A stretch of 64,000 nt of DNA from Pannonibacter tanglangensis (GCF_009915685.1 NZ_JAABLP010000004.1), one strand, 5' to 3'; shown: positions 1 to 9,647, counted from the stretch's first letter. Notes: generated by a model from the sequence alone, not told the origin. Numbers and translations are program-made.

Positions 1-7
1 TGAGGCG

Positions 8-964
8 GTGGCCGGGATCCGGGGCACGCCCACGCGTGTCGTCCGCAACGGCAAGACCTACTGGTACGACACCTACCGGGTCGGCACCGACGTGCGCAAA
101 AGCTACATCGGAGAAGACAGCGAGGCCCTGCAGGCGCGGATTGCCCGGCATGACGCGCTGAAGGAAGAGGCGGACGCGCGCAAGAAGGAACGGGCGCGGC
201 TGATCCGGCTGCTGCGCGCGGAGGGCTTTCTCGGCACGGACGGCGCGACAGGCAGCCTTCTGGCGGCGATGGCCAGCGCGGGCGTGTTCCGCCTTGGCGG
301 CACGGTGATCGGCACCCACGCCTTCCGTCTCTATGAGGGCGAACTCGGGGTCCGCTACCGGTTCGACCAGACGGCGATGACGCAGGATATGGACATTGCC
401 AGTTTCGAGCGGCTGTCCCTGTCCCTGTCGCAGGACGATCAGGTTTCCACCTCGATGCAGGATGTGCTTTCCGGCTTTGCCTTTGACCCGGTGCCGAGCC
501 TGGAGCCGGGCCAGGTGTGGCGCTGGCGGCAGACCCGCAACGACACGCTGGTGGAGTTCCTGACCCCGTCCTTCCGTCCCGAGGAGGATATCCGTCCGCT
601 GGAAGCTCTCGGGGTCAGTGCCCAGTCGCTGCATTACCTGAACTACCTGATCGCGAGCCCCATCCCCGCTGCCGTGCTGTATCGCTCCGGCGTGCTGGTG
701 CAGATCCCCAGGCCGGAACGCTTTGCCCTGCACAAGCTGATTGTCGCCGACCGGCGGCGGGAAGGCATGGACAGCCTCAAATCCCAGAAAGACAGGCGGC
801 AGGCCGAGTTCCTGATCGCGATCTTGCTGGAGGATCGGCCGGATGATCTGGCCGAGGCACTGGAAGACCTGCGCAGCCGCGGCCCGCAGTGGAACGTCCG
901 GCTTGACCGGAGCCTTGCCCGGATCCCGGAGACCGCGGCGCGGCTGCATGCTCTGGCAGCATGA
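8..964 (+). CDS. GSU2403-type nucleotidyltransferase-fold protein (5' end uncertain)
   Basis: This 318-residue protein resembles the GSU2403 group of nucleotidyltransferase-fold proteins. The core around residues 90-135 contains GGTVIGTHAF followed by TQDMDIA, whose D-x-D pair is the usual metal-binding motif of the fold. A charged helical stretch (about residues 40-65) precedes it. The substrate is unknown for the family; some members resemble toxin-antitoxin or mobile-element cargo, but no partner is visible here. GTG at position 8 is the first possible start, yet the frame stays open to the left edge, so the true start may lie outside the window. It converges on dnaE2 with only 26 bases between the two stop codons. 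Confidence 0.6.
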   Translation: MAGIRGTPTRVVRNGKTYWYDTYRVGTDVRKSYIGEDSEALQARIARHDALKEEADARKKERARLIRLLRAEGFLGTDGATGSLLAAMASAGVFRLGGTVIGTHAFRLYEGELGVRYRFDQTAMTQDMDIASFERLSLSLSQDDQVSTSMQDVLSGFAFDPVPSLEPGQVWRWRQTRNDTLVEFLTPSFRPEEDIRPLEALGVSAQSLHYLNYLIASPIPAAVLYRSGVLVQIPRPERFALHKLIVADRRREGMDSLKSQKDRRQAEFLIAILLEDRPDDLAEALEDLRSRGPQWNVRLDRSLARIPETAARLHALAA

Positions 965-990
965 CCGGAGTGCGGGGATCGCCTCCCCCG

Positions 991-3900
991 CTAATGGAAG
1001 TCCCGGCTTTTCGGCAGGATGCGGACATCGCGGGGGTGGACGTGGCGGGGCGGGGTCGCGAGCGTCGAGGTCGGGTGGGCCGCGGGACGGACCGGCTGGC
1101 CCGCCCCTTGCGACCGCTGCGGCTGCGGCGGGATCACCTCCGAGCCGGGGGCTTCGGCCGTCCACAGGGTGCCGAGCAGGGCGCTGCGGTCGATGACATT
1201 GCTCAGCATGAGATGGATCACCCCCTCGGCGGAGCGCTGCACCCGGCCCTCCACCAGCATCAGCCGTGAGCCCATGACGGCCCCGCGCAGGGCCTCGAAC
1301 CGGCGCGCCCAGAGCACGCAGTTGACGATGCCGGTCTCGTCCTCCAGCGTGATGAAGATGGCATTGCCCTTGCCCGGGCGCTGGCGCACCAGCACGAGCC
1401 CGGCCATGCGCGTGAAGCGCCCTTCGGCCCGGCGGCAGGTCTCGGCCGCGCTGCAGACCCCCTCCCTCGCCAGCCGCTCGCGCAGGAGCAGCATGGGATG
1501 CGCCTTCAGCGACAGGCGCAGGGTCTGGTAGTCGGTCGCCACCTGCTCGCCCAGCGCCATGCGCGGCAAGGCGGCATCGGCTTCCGCGCCCAGCTCGCGC
1601 GCATCGACGGCGGCAAAGAGCGGCAGCGGGTCATCCTGCGGCAGGCGACGGACCTCCCACAGGGCCGAGCGCCGGTCGAGCCCGATCGAGCCGAAGGCAT
1701 CGGCATCGGCCAGCGCGCGCATCGGCCGGCCATAGAGCCGGGCCCGCCGCGCCACGTCTTCCACCACGGCAAAACCATTCTGCCGCGCAGCGACGAGACG
1801 ACGGGCCTCGGCCTCGTGAATGCCCTCCGCCTGGCGGAAGCCGAGACGCAGGGCGAGCCGGCCGTCGCGGCCGCGCTCCAGCGTGTTGTCCCAGTAGCTC
1901 TCGTTGACATCGACGGCCCGCACCTCGACGCCGTGCTCCTGCGCGTCGCGCACGATCTGCGCCGGGGCGTAAAAGCCCATCGGCTGGGAGTTGAGCAGGG
2001 CGCAGGCAAAGATCGCCGGGTGATGGCACTTCAGCCAGGACGAGACATAGACCAGCTTGGCGAAAGAGGCGGCGTGGCTTTCGGGAAAGCCGTAGGAGCC
2101 GAAGCCCTGGATCTGGCGGAAGCAGTTTTCGGCGAACTCCCGGTCATAGCCGCGCGCCACCATGCGCTCGACCATCAGCCCCTCGAACTCGCCGATGGTG
2201 CCGACATTGCGGAACGTCGCCATGGCGCGGCGCAGCTGGTTGGCCTCCACGTCGGAGAATTTCGCCGCGACCATGGCGAGCTGCATCGCCTGTTCCTGGA
2301 ACAGCGGCACGCCCCTGGTCTTGCCCAGCACCTGATGCAGCTCGTCCGCCGGCCCGTGCTCGGGTGCGGGCGAGGGAAAGACCACGGCCTCCTCGCCGGA
2401 GCGCCGCTTGAGATAGGGATGCACCATGTTGCCCTGGATCGGCCCGGGCCGGACGATGGCGACCTGGATGACGAGATCGTAGAACTCGCGCGGCTTCAGG
2501 CGCGGCAGCATGTTGATCTGCGCCCGGCTCTCCACCTGGAAGACGCCGATGGAATCGCCCTTGCACAGCATGTCATAGGTGGCCCGGTCGTCCTGCGGCA
2601 CATCGGCGAGCGTCATGTCGAGGCGCTCGTGATCCTTGAGCAGCTCGAAGGCCTTGCGGATGCAGGTCAGCATGCCGAGGGCCAGCACGTCGACCTTCAT
2701 CAGGCCGAGCATGTCGATGTCGTCCTTGTCCCACTCGATGAAGGTGCGGTCCGCCATGGCGGCGTTGCCGACGGGCACCAGCTCGTCGAGCCGGTCCCGC
2801 GTCAGCACGAAGCCGCCGACATGCTGCGACAGGTGGCGGGGAAAGCCGATGAGGCGGCGGGCAAAATCCACCGCCCGGGCGATGAGCGGATTGTCGGGAT
2901 CAAGCCCGGCCTGACGCACCTGGTTGCGCGTGATGTCGGAGCCCCAGCTGCCCCACTGGGTGCCGGACAGGGCCGTGGTCACGTCCTCCGGCAGCCCCAG
3001 CACCTTGCCGACCTCGCGGATGGCGCTCTTCGGCCGGTAGTGGATGACGGTGGCGGCCAGACCCGCGCGCTCGCGGCCATAACGGGCATAGATGTGCTGG
3101 ATCACCTCCTCGCGCCGCTCGTGCTCGAAGTCGACGTCGATGTCCGGCGGCTCCTTGCGCTCCTCGGAGATGAAGCGGGCGAAGAGGACATTGTGCTCGG
3201 CCGGATCGACCGAGGTGATTCCCAGCACATAGCAGACGGCGGAGTTGGCCGCCGAGCCGCGGCCCTGGCAGAGGATGCCCTTCTCGCGCGCCACCTGGAC
3301 GATGTCGTGGATGGTGAGGAAATACGGCGCATAGTTGAGCTTGGCGATGAGCGCCAGCTCCTGGTGCAGCAGCCGCTCGACCTTGGGCGGAAGGCCCGCG
3401 GGGTAGCGCCCGGCCGCATGGCGGAAGGTCAGCTCCTCCAGCCAGGACTGTGCCTGCCAGCCGGCCGGCACCGGCTCGTCGGGATACTGGTAGCTGAGCT
3501 GGCCAAGGTCGAACTCCACGCGGGCGAGAAGACGCTGCGTTTCGAGGAGGGCGGACGGGTGGTCGGCAAAGAGGCGGGCCATCTCGGCCGCGTGCTTGAG
3601 GTGGCGCTCGGCATTGGCCTCCAGCAGCCGGCCGGCATTTTCAAGCGTGCGGCCAAGGCGGATGCAGGTGAGGATGTCCTGCAGCGGGCGCTGCTGCGGA
3701 TCGGCGTAGAGGACGTCATTGGTGGCCAGAAGCTTCACGCCGGCCTGGTCGGCAAGGGCGCCCAGGGCCGCCAGCCGGCGGCGGTCATCGCCCCGGCGCG
3801 GCATGGCCGCCCCGAGCCAGACAGCGCCCGGCGCGGCCGCCTCGAGCCGGCTCAGGACCTGCGCCAGCGCCGGCTCGAGCGGGCGGCCGGGCATGACAAG

Positions 3901-4437
3901 GAAGAGGAGGCCGGCGGGATCCTCAAGGAGATCGTCGAGCGTCAGGTGGCAGGAGCCCTTCACCGCGCGGCGGTTGCCGGTGGTCAGGAGGCGGCAGAGC
4001 CGGGCCCAGCCGGCACGGTGCTGCGGATAGGTGACGATGTCCGGCGTGCCGTCGGCAAAGCAGAGCCGGGCCCCGGTCACGAGCCTGAAGCGCTGCGCGC
4101 GCGCCTGGACCTCTGCCCGCAGCGCCGCATCCTCACCGCCGGGAACGAGCGGCCGCAGCTCGATGCGGTAATCGCCCGGACTGCCGCCCTGGCGCAGCTT
4201 GAGCGGCGGCAGCGCGCCGCCCTCGCGCAGTTCGCGCAAGGTGCCCCAGGCCCGGACCACGCCGGCCACCGTGTTGCGATCGGCAATGCCAAGCCCGGTG
4301 TGGCCCAGCAGCAGGCTGGTCAGCACCAGATCCGCCGCCGGCGAGGCCCCTTGCAGGAAGGAGAAATTCGTCGCCGCCGCCAGTTCGGCATAGGCGCCGG
4401 GCAGCAGCGGCAGACGGGGCGGAGCAGACCGGCTCAT
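991..4437 (-). CDS. dnaE2: Error-prone DNA polymerase III alpha subunit DnaE2 (ImuC)
   Basis: The 1148-residue protein is the translesion polymerase of the ImuA-ImuB-DnaE2 mutasome, which extends primers across damaged bases during the SOS response. An N-terminal PHP domain (about residues 10-100, with NFSFLQGASP) is followed by the polymerase core; PDIDVDFEH at about residue 430 carries catalytic aspartates. A C-terminal OB-fold lies around residues 1030-1110. The start is set at the ATG that overlaps the imuB stop as ATGA. An in-frame extension upstream to 4605 has arginine/alanine-rich, non-family sequence and lies wholly inside imuB. Length and gene order fit DnaE2 rather than the replicative DnaE1. 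Confidence 0.95.
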   Translation of the reverse strand: MSRSAPPRLPLLPGAYAELAAATNFSFLQGASPAADLVLTSLLLGHTGLGIADRNTVAGVVRAWGTLRELREGGALPPLKLRQGGSPGDYRIELRPLVPGGEDAALRAEVQARAQRFRLVTGARLCFADGTPDIVTYPQHRAGWARLCRLLTTGNRRAVKGSCHLTLDDLLEDPAGLLFLVMPGRPLEPALAQVLSRLEAAAPGAVWLGAAMPRRGDDRRRLAALGALADQAGVKLLATNDVLYADPQQRPLQDILTCIRLGRTLENAGRLLEANAERHLKHAAEMARLFADHPSALLETQRLLARVEFDLGQLSYQYPDEPVPAGWQAQSWLEELTFRHAAGRYPAGLPPKVERLLHQELALIAKLNYAPYFLTIHDIVQVAREKGILCQGRGSAANSAVCYVLGITSVDPAEHNVLFARFISEERKEPPDIDVDFEHERREEVIQHIYARYGRERAGLAATVIHYRPKSAIREVGKVLGLPEDVTTALSGTQWGSWGSDITRNQVRQAGLDPDNPLIARAVDFARRLIGFPRHLSQHVGGFVLTRDRLDELVPVGNAAMADRTFIEWDKDDIDMLGLMKVDVLALGMLTCIRKAFELLKDHERLDMTLADVPQDDRATYDMLCKGDSIGVFQVESRAQINMLPRLKPREFYDLVIQVAIVRPGPIQGNMVHPYLKRRSGEEAVVFPSPAPEHGPADELHQVLGKTRGVPLFQEQAMQLAMVAAKFSDVEANQLRRAMATFRNVGTIGEFEGLMVERMVARGYDREFAENCFRQIQGFGSYGFPESHAASFAKLVYVSSWLKCHHPAIFACALLNSQPMGFYAPAQIVRDAQEHGVEVRAVDVNESYWDNTLERGRDGRLALRLGFRQAEGIHEAEARRLVAARQNGFAVVEDVARRARLYGRPMRALADADAFGSIGLDRRSALWEVRRLPQDDPLPLFAAVDARELGAEADAALPRMALGEQVATDYQTLRLSLKAHPMLLLRERLAREGVCSAAETCRRAEGRFTRMAGLVLVRQRPGKGNAIFITLEDETGIVNCVLWARRFEALRGAVMGSRLMLVEGRVQRSAEGVIHLMLSNVIDRSALLGTLWTAEAPGSEVIPPQPQRSQGAGQPVRPAAHPTSTLATPPRHVHPRDVRILPKSRDFH

Positions 4438-6128
4438 GCGAACAGCCCGTGCAGGAACCAGCGCGGCGGCGCGGCCGGATCCTCGTAGAAGCCTTCGCGG
4501 AACAGCCAGAAGCGCAGGCCCCGGGCATCCTCCACCCGGTAATAGTCCCGCGTCACGGGCACCGGCGCGAGGTGCTGCGCCCCCGGCAGCAGCGGCAGGC
4601 GCCACCAGTCCGGCGCGATCCGCTCCGGCCCTTCGGCCCGCGTCACCTCATGCAGCACATGGCGCCAGCGGAACCGGAGCGGCGGGCTGTCGGGCACCTC
4701 GGCCATGACCTCGATCGGCTGCGGCTGGCGGAACAGGGTGAGCGGGCGCAGGGGCACCTGCTCCTCCCCGCCTCCCGGCGCGACAAGCTCCCAGGAGGCA
4801 CAGGCCGCCGCCGACAGGTAGGGCACCACGGCGGCGGCGAGCGCCGGGTCATGCGTGTCGCGGGCCACATGGCGTTGCACGGCCTCCCGGCCGAAGCGGG
4901 CCATCAGCCGGTCGACGAGGGCTGCGACCTCCGCCGCCTCGGCGGCAGCGGCGCTGGAGCCGTCGAGCTGCGCCTGCTGCGGGGTGAGCGGATCGCTGCG
5001 CAGGACGGCGAGGCGCAGGGCGTCGAAGCCGAAACCGGGGTCGAGCGGATCGGCGAGGGCATCGATGCGCAGTTCCAGCAGGCGCACCAGCCGGGCCGCA
5101 TCGCGCAGGCCCTGCGCGGTCTCGAGACTGACCCGGCGCACCTCGCCGTCGCTGCGGAAGAAGGCCGCCTCGAAGGCGCGACCGCCCGCCCCGCGCCGCT
5201 CCAGCGCGGCCATGGCATCGCCGGCCAGCGTGCGCAGCGCCTCAAGCAGCGCCTCGAGACCGGTGACCGGCTCGGGAAAATGCTTCTCCGCCATGATTTC
5301 GGGCGGCAGGCGCAAGGGCGTGAGGCGCAGGTCCTCGCGCCCCAGCACCCGGCGCAGCGCCGCCGGCAAGGCCTCCCCGAACCGGGCGGACAGCATGTGC
5401 GAGGGCCGCTCGTCCAGATCGCCCAGGCTGCGGAACCCGGCGCGCTGCAGCGCCAGCGTGGTCTCCGCATCCTGTTCGAGCACGGCGAGAGGCAGGCCGC
5501 GCAGCAGGGCCTCCTCCTCCGGACCGGGGCGGGTGACCGTTCCCGGCTTTTCCCGCGCCAGCGCCCAGGCCGCCTGCGGCGTGCCGGCAATGGCGGCGCG
5601 GACAGTGAGCCCCAGCCGCTGCAGCCGGCGCGTCGCGCGGGTGCCGAGCCCGACCTCACCGCCGAAGAGATGGGCGCAGCCGGTGATGTCGAGCAAAAGC
5701 CCCTCGTTACCCCTCAGGGCCAGGAGCGGGGTGAACATCTCGCAGGCCGAGGCGGCGGCGGCCAGAAGATCCGCATCCGCCTCCGGGGCCGCCTCGCCGG
5801 TGAGGAGACCCGGCAGGACGGCACGCGCCTCCGTCAGCGCCATGCCGGTGCGCAGGCCAAGCCGCGCGGCATTGGCGTCGAGCGCGGCGAGGCGCAACGC
5901 CCCGCGCGCCTTCTCGACCAGCACGAAGGGACGCGTGTCAGCCGGCGCGCCGCTGCGGACCTGAGGGCGGCGTGCCCTGTCGGTCGACAGGAAGGGAAAC
6001 CACAGCGCCAGGTAGCGCCGCCCGGCGTCGGGCTGCGGCGCCGGAGCCGGTTTCGAGGTCGCTGTCCGGGGCAATGCCGGTGAGCGGCCGGGAGACGAGT
6101 TTTGAGAGAGCACGATCCCACTCCACAT
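4434..6128 (-). CDS. imuB: ImuB, Y-family polymerase-like mutasome hub protein
   Basis: ImuB is a catalytically inactive Y-family polymerase relative that bridges the beta clamp, ImuA and DnaE2. The conserved N-terminus RRYLALWFPFLSTDRARR starts near residue 37, and the palm segment LLLDITGCAHLFGGE follows at about residue 145. The start is ambiguous: ATG at 6128 gives 564 residues but about 36 of them precede the family core, and GTG or TTG codons shortly downstream are alternatives. Whichever is used, the conserved core still overlaps the imuA reading frame by at least about 75 bases. The 3' end is coupled to dnaE2 through ATGA. Confidence 0.92.
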   Translation of the reverse strand: MWSGIVLSQNSSPGRSPALPRTATSKPAPAPQPDAGRRYLALWFPFLSTDRARRPQVRSGAPADTRPFVLVEKARGALRLAALDANAARLGLRTGMALTEARAVLPGLLTGEAAPEADADLLAAAASACEMFTPLLALRGNEGLLLDITGCAHLFGGEVGLGTRATRRLQRLGLTVRAAIAGTPQAAWALAREKPGTVTRPGPEEEALLRGLPLAVLEQDAETTLALQRAGFRSLGDLDERPSHMLSARFGEALPAALRRVLGREDLRLTPLRLPPEIMAEKHFPEPVTGLEALLEALRTLAGDAMAALERRGAGGRAFEAAFFRSDGEVRRVSLETAQGLRDAARLVRLLELRIDALADPLDPGFGFDALRLAVLRSDPLTPQQAQLDGSSAAAAEAAEVAALVDRLMARFGREAVQRHVARDTHDPALAAAVVPYLSAAACASWELVAPGGGEEQVPLRPLTLFRQPQPIEVMAEVPDSPPLRFRWRHVLHEVTRAEGPERIAPDWWRLPLLPGAQHLAPVPVTRDYYRVEDARGLRFWLFREGFYEDPAAPPRWFLHGLFA

Positions 6129-6744
6129 GATAGCGCAGGCCCTCCTGGCCGTTGCGGGCCCGCAGAAGGGTCAGGTCGAAGGCCGGACGTCCCGGCGCAT
6201 TGGCCGCAAGGGCAACCGAGGGCACGGCGCGCACCTGCCAGCGGGTTTCCGCAGCGCTTGCCACAGCGGCAGCCCCCACCCGCAGCACGAACACGGGCAC
6301 GCCGGAATTGCGGGCGGCGAGCGCCAGACGGCGGCTGGCGGTCAGGTCATAGGCCCGGACCTCGCCCCACAGCTCGACGATCACCGCATCCAGCGCCGCG
6401 CAGGCCGCCCCCTCCAGCGCGGCCTGCAGCACGGCCACGGGATCACGCAGGCGGACCGGCAGGAGGCGGGCCGGATCAAGGCCGAATTCGGCCAGACCCA
6501 TGCCATGCAGCGGGCCGGTCTCGCCCTCGGACAGGCTGCGCCCGACATGCAGCAGCGGACGCCGGCGGCCGGACTGGGCCGCAAGCCCGAGCGCCAGCCC
6601 GGACAGGCTGACCGCATCGGCGGCGGCGGCATGAAACTCGTGCAGCCCCCGGGAGGGCAGCCCGGCGCTGGCGGGCCCGCTGCCTGCGGGCCTCGGCCCG
6701 GCATGCTGGCGCATCATCCGGGAGAGGGTCTCGAAGTCATGCAT
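5938..6744 (-). CDS. imuA: ImuA, SulA/RecA-like mutasome protein
   Basis: This 268-residue protein is the first gene of the mutagenesis cassette. The central part (about residues 50-215) has the ImuA/RecA-like pattern: ALGLAAQSGRRRPLLHVG, then AEFGLDPARLLPVRLRDP, then FDLTLLRARNG. It lacks a Walker A motif, as is usual for ImuA. It assists ImuB and DnaE2 in mutagenic repair. The C-terminal 60 residues overlap the imuB reading frame in a different phase. A perfect LexA box lies 65 bases upstream of the ATG, so the cassette should be SOS-induced. Confidence 0.88.
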   Translation of the reverse strand: MHDFETLSRMMRQHAGPRPAGSGPASAGLPSRGLHEFHAAAADAVSLSGLALGLAAQSGRRRPLLHVGRSLSEGETGPLHGMGLAEFGLDPARLLPVRLRDPVAVLQAALEGAACAALDAVIVELWGEVRAYDLTASRRLALAARNSGVPVFVLRVGAAAVASAAETRWQVRAVPSVALAANAPGRPAFDLTLLRARNGQEGLRYHVEWDRALSKLVSRPLTGIAPDSDLETGSGAAARRRAALPGAVVSLPVDRQGTPPSGPQRRAG

Positions 6745-7115
6745 GGCGCAAAACCGGGTTGTTCCGGCCTTTCACGGGGAGCGTGAAGGCAGGTCTGTCA
6801 ACGTCAATGTTCCTATTTTGTTCTTTATGCGCCTGCCCTCCCCGAGAGTCAACGCCGCCCCCGGGGACAAGGTGAAGATTCCTTGAACCCCGACAAAAGC
6901 CGCCGTAAGCCCTTGAGAAACCTGACAAGGACAAAGCGGGACGGAACCGAGAGGGCGGGTCAGCCCGCACTTCCCCCTTGCGCGGAAGCCTGTGGCAGAC
7001 GAAGACTGGAGCCGCAGTCAGGTGACCCTGTGCGGAACTCGGGCGGTGAAATTGAGCGCCGCTATCAAAGCCTGCAGGTCCAGATCATATCCCGATCAGA
7101 AGGACCGGATTTGTC
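6745..7115. other. Divergent intergenic region between imuA and the deaminase gene
   Basis: This 371-base gap separates two divergent genes. It contains the LexA box near its left side and presumably the promoters of both genes. I see no credible small gene, no repeat and no strong hairpin in the remainder. Confidence 0.6.
6809..6823 (-). promoter_or_regulatory. LexA (SOS) box upstream of imuA-imuB-dnaE2
   Basis: The sequence reads GTTC, seven bases, GTTC, an exact match to the alphaproteobacterial LexA consensus (equivalently GAAC-N7-GAAC on the gene strand). It lies 65-79 bases upstream of the imuA start, where it would overlap the promoter. imuA-imuB-dnaE2 cassettes are known LexA targets. 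Confidence 0.9.
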
Positions 7116-8459
7116 ATGCGCTTGTGGATCAAGGACCCGATCGCCATCCTCAGTGAGGGCGCGGAACGGGGGATTGTCATTGAGGACGGCGTCATTGCCG
7201 AGCTGGTTGCGCGCGGCCGCACGCCGATGCTGCCGGTGGACGGCACCTTCGACGCCGGACGGCACGTCATCGTGCCCGGCCTCGTCAACACGCATCATCA
7301 CTTCTACCAGACCCTGACCCGGGCTCACCCTGAGGCGATCAACAAGGAGCTGTTTCCCTGGCTGCAGGCGCTCTATCCGATCTGGGCGCGGGCGGTGACG
7401 CCGGAGACCTTCCGCCTCGCCACCCGTCTCGCCCTGACGGAGCTGATGATGTCGGGCTGCACCACCGCCGCCGACCACCATTACCTCTATCCGGGCGGGC
7501 TGGAAGCGGCGATGGACATCCAGGCCGAGGAGGCCGAGCGGGTGGGCCTGCGCATGACGCTGACACGCGGGTCCATGAACCTCAGCCAGAAGGACGGCGG
7601 CCTGCCGCCCGACAGCGTGGTGCAGGACACGGACACGATCCTGGCCGACTGCGAAAGGGTGCTGGCGAAATACCATGACCGGTCGAAGGGCGCGAAGCTG
7701 CAGGTGGCGCTGTCACCCTGCTCGCCCTTCTCGGTGACGCGGGAGCTGATGCGCGAGAGCGCGGTTCTGGCCGAGCGGCACGACTGCCGCCTGCACACGC
7801 ATCTGGGCGAGACCCACGACGAGAACGCCTATTGCGAGGCGAAGTTCAACTGCCGCCCGGTGGATTACCTGGAGGACTGCGGCTGGCTGACCAGCCGGAC
7901 CTGGCTGGCGCATGGCATCCATTTCAACGACGACGAGGTGCGCCGGCTTGGTCATGCCTGCGTCGGTGTCTGCCATTGCCCGACCTCCAACATGGTGCTG
8001 GCGTCGGGCCAGTGCCGGACGAAGGAGCTGGAGGCGGCCGGCTCGCCGGTGGGCCTCGGCGTCGACGGCTCGGCCTCCAATGACAATTCCAACCTGATGG
8101 AAGGGCTGCGCCACGCGCTGATGATCAACCGGCTGACCTATGACGCGGCCTCGGTGACGCACCTGGATGCCTATCGCTGGGCCACGGAAGGCTCGGCCCG
8201 GTGTCTCGGCCGGGACGACATCGGCGCGATCGCCATCGGCAAGATGGCGGATCTGGCGTTCTACAGCCTCGACGAGCTGCGCTTCTCCGGTGCGGGCGAT
8301 CCGCTGGCGGCGCTGATCCTGTGCGGCGCGCACCGGGCCGACCGGGTGATGGTGGGCGGGACCTGGACGGTGACCGACGGCGAACCGGTGACCATCGACA
8401 CCGCCCGGCTGCGCCACGAGCATGGCGAGGCCGCACGGCGGTTCCTCGAAAGCCTGTAA
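7116..8459 (+). CDS. 8-oxoguanine deaminase (amidohydrolase superfamily)
   Basis: This 447-residue enzyme belongs to the COG0402 amidohydrolases and looks like 8-oxoguanine deaminase, which hydrolyses 8-oxoguanine to urate and ammonia. Metal and catalytic motifs are in place: NTHHHFYQ at about residue 57, HTHLGETHDE at about residue 227, a histidine in LAHGIHF, and the aspartate of GVDGSASND at about residue 315. The ATG is preceded by an AAGGA-like ribosome site. Hydroxyatrazine and guanine deaminases are related alternatives, so the substrate is inferred. It converges on an MFS permease gene; no other purine gene is adjacent. Confidence 0.85.
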   Translation: MRLWIKDPIAILSEGAERGIVIEDGVIAELVARGRTPMLPVDGTFDAGRHVIVPGLVNTHHHFYQTLTRAHPEAINKELFPWLQALYPIWARAVTPETFRLATRLALTELMMSGCTTAADHHYLYPGGLEAAMDIQAEEAERVGLRMTLTRGSMNLSQKDGGLPPDSVVQDTDTILADCERVLAKYHDRSKGAKLQVALSPCSPFSVTRELMRESAVLAERHDCRLHTHLGETHDENAYCEAKFNCRPVDYLEDCGWLTSRTWLAHGIHFNDDEVRRLGHACVGVCHCPTSNMVLASGQCRTKELEAAGSPVGLGVDGSASNDNSNLMEGLRHALMINRLTYDAASVTHLDAYRWATEGSARCLGRDDIGAIAIGKMADLAFYSLDELRFSGAGDPLAALILCGAHRADRVMVGGTWTVTDGEPVTIDTARLRHEHGEAARRFLESL

Positions 8460-8492
8460 GGGCTACCGGCGGGACCGCCGCAGGCCCCGGCC

Positions 8493-9647
8493 TCACAGCA
8501 TGCGACGTTCCTGCCGGCGGCCGAGGAAGGCAAAGACGGCAATGAGGAACGACAGCACGGCGATGAACAGGAACGAGGCCCGCAGCGACGAGGCTTCGGC
8601 AATGAAGCCGATCAGCGGCGGGCCGAACAGGAAGGCGCCATAGCCGAGGGTGGAAACGGCGGCCAGCGCCTCGCCCGGCGACATGTCCGGATCGGCGGCG
8701 GCGCGGGAGAAGGCGATGGGGAAGATGACCGCATTGCCGAGGCCCATGATGCCGCAGCCGAGCCAGATCACGTACGGATCGCTGCCGAGCACGAAGATCA
8801 TGGCGCCGATGCCGGCGGTGATGCCGCTGGCGATCGCGGTGTTCATCTGGCCGAAGCGGGCGATGATGTGATCGCCGGCAAAGCGCATGCCGACCATGGC
8901 CACGGAGAAGACCGAGAAGCCGATGGCCGCCATCGACGGCTCGATGCCGAGTTCCTTGATCTGGTAGAGCGCGGCCCAGTCAACGGCCGAGCCCTCGCTG
9001 ACGGCGGCGCAGAAGGCCATGCCGCCGATGAAGATCAGGCCCCCGCGCGGCAGGGCAACGAGCGGCGGCCGCTTGCCGCTTGTCTCGTGGATCTGCGAGG
9101 TCCACGGCACCCGCAGGAAGACGACACAGGCAACGGCCAGCACGGCAACCACCACCCAGACATGGGTCGTGACACTCCAGCCGAGCCAGATGGTGAACCC
9201 GCCGAACCCGGCCCCCACGCCCGCGCCCAAGCTGTACAGGCCGTGGAAGGAGGACATGATCGGCTTGGCCATGGCCTTTTCCACCTCGGCGGCCCAGGCG
9301 TTCATGGCCACGTCCGAGGCCCCGATGATGGCACCGAAGGCCGCAAGGATCGGCGCGATCACCCAGACGGAGCCGGCCAGCGGCACCAGGGCAAAGACAA
9401 GGAAGCAGACCGCGATGCCGATCCGCGCGCCCGTCACGCCGCCGAAGCGGTCGATTGCCCGGCCCGACAGCGGAAACGACAGGATGCCGCCGACGGCCAT
9501 GATCAGCAGGAGAATGCCGAACCCGCCCTCCGACAGGCCGAGATAGGACTTGATGTCCGGGATGCGCGATGCCCACGTGCCGACCAGACTGCCGACACAG
9601 AAAAACACGATGGCCACGGCAAGCCGGGCGCGGGCAAGATGGGACAT
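8493..9647 (-). CDS. MFS transporter, YbjJ/FucP-like
   Basis: This 384-residue integral membrane protein has about 12 hydrophobic segments and the MFS loop 2-3 pattern GRAIDRFGG at about residue 62. Tryptophan- and glycine-rich segments around residues 15-35 (GTWASRIPDIK) are typical of the YbjJ/YfcJ group. The substrate cannot be read from sequence. It is convergent with the 8-oxoguanine deaminase gene and is probably a single-gene transcript. Confidence 0.85.
   Translation of the reverse strand: MSHLARARLAVAIVFFCVGSLVGTWASRIPDIKSYLGLSEGGFGILLLIMAVGGILSFPLSGRAIDRFGGVTGARIGIAVCFLVFALVPLAGSVWVIAPILAAFGAIIGASDVAMNAWAAEVEKAMAKPIMSSFHGLYSLGAGVGAGFGGFTIWLGWSVTTHVWVVVAVLAVACVVFLRVPWTSQIHETSGKRPPLVALPRGGLIFIGGMAFCAAVSEGSAVDWAALYQIKELGIEPSMAAIGFSVFSVAMVGMRFAGDHIIARFGQMNTAIASGITAGIGAMIFVLGSDPYVIWLGCGIMGLGNAVIFPIAFSRAAADPDMSPGEALAAVSTLGYGAFLFGPPLIGFIAEASSLRASFLFIAVLSFLIAVFAFLGRRQERRML

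Noticed and set aside
1498..4488. A 996-codon open frame antisense to dnaE2
   Set aside because: High GC codon bias keeps the opposite frame open. Its sequence is rich in H, R, Q, G and A with no family pattern.
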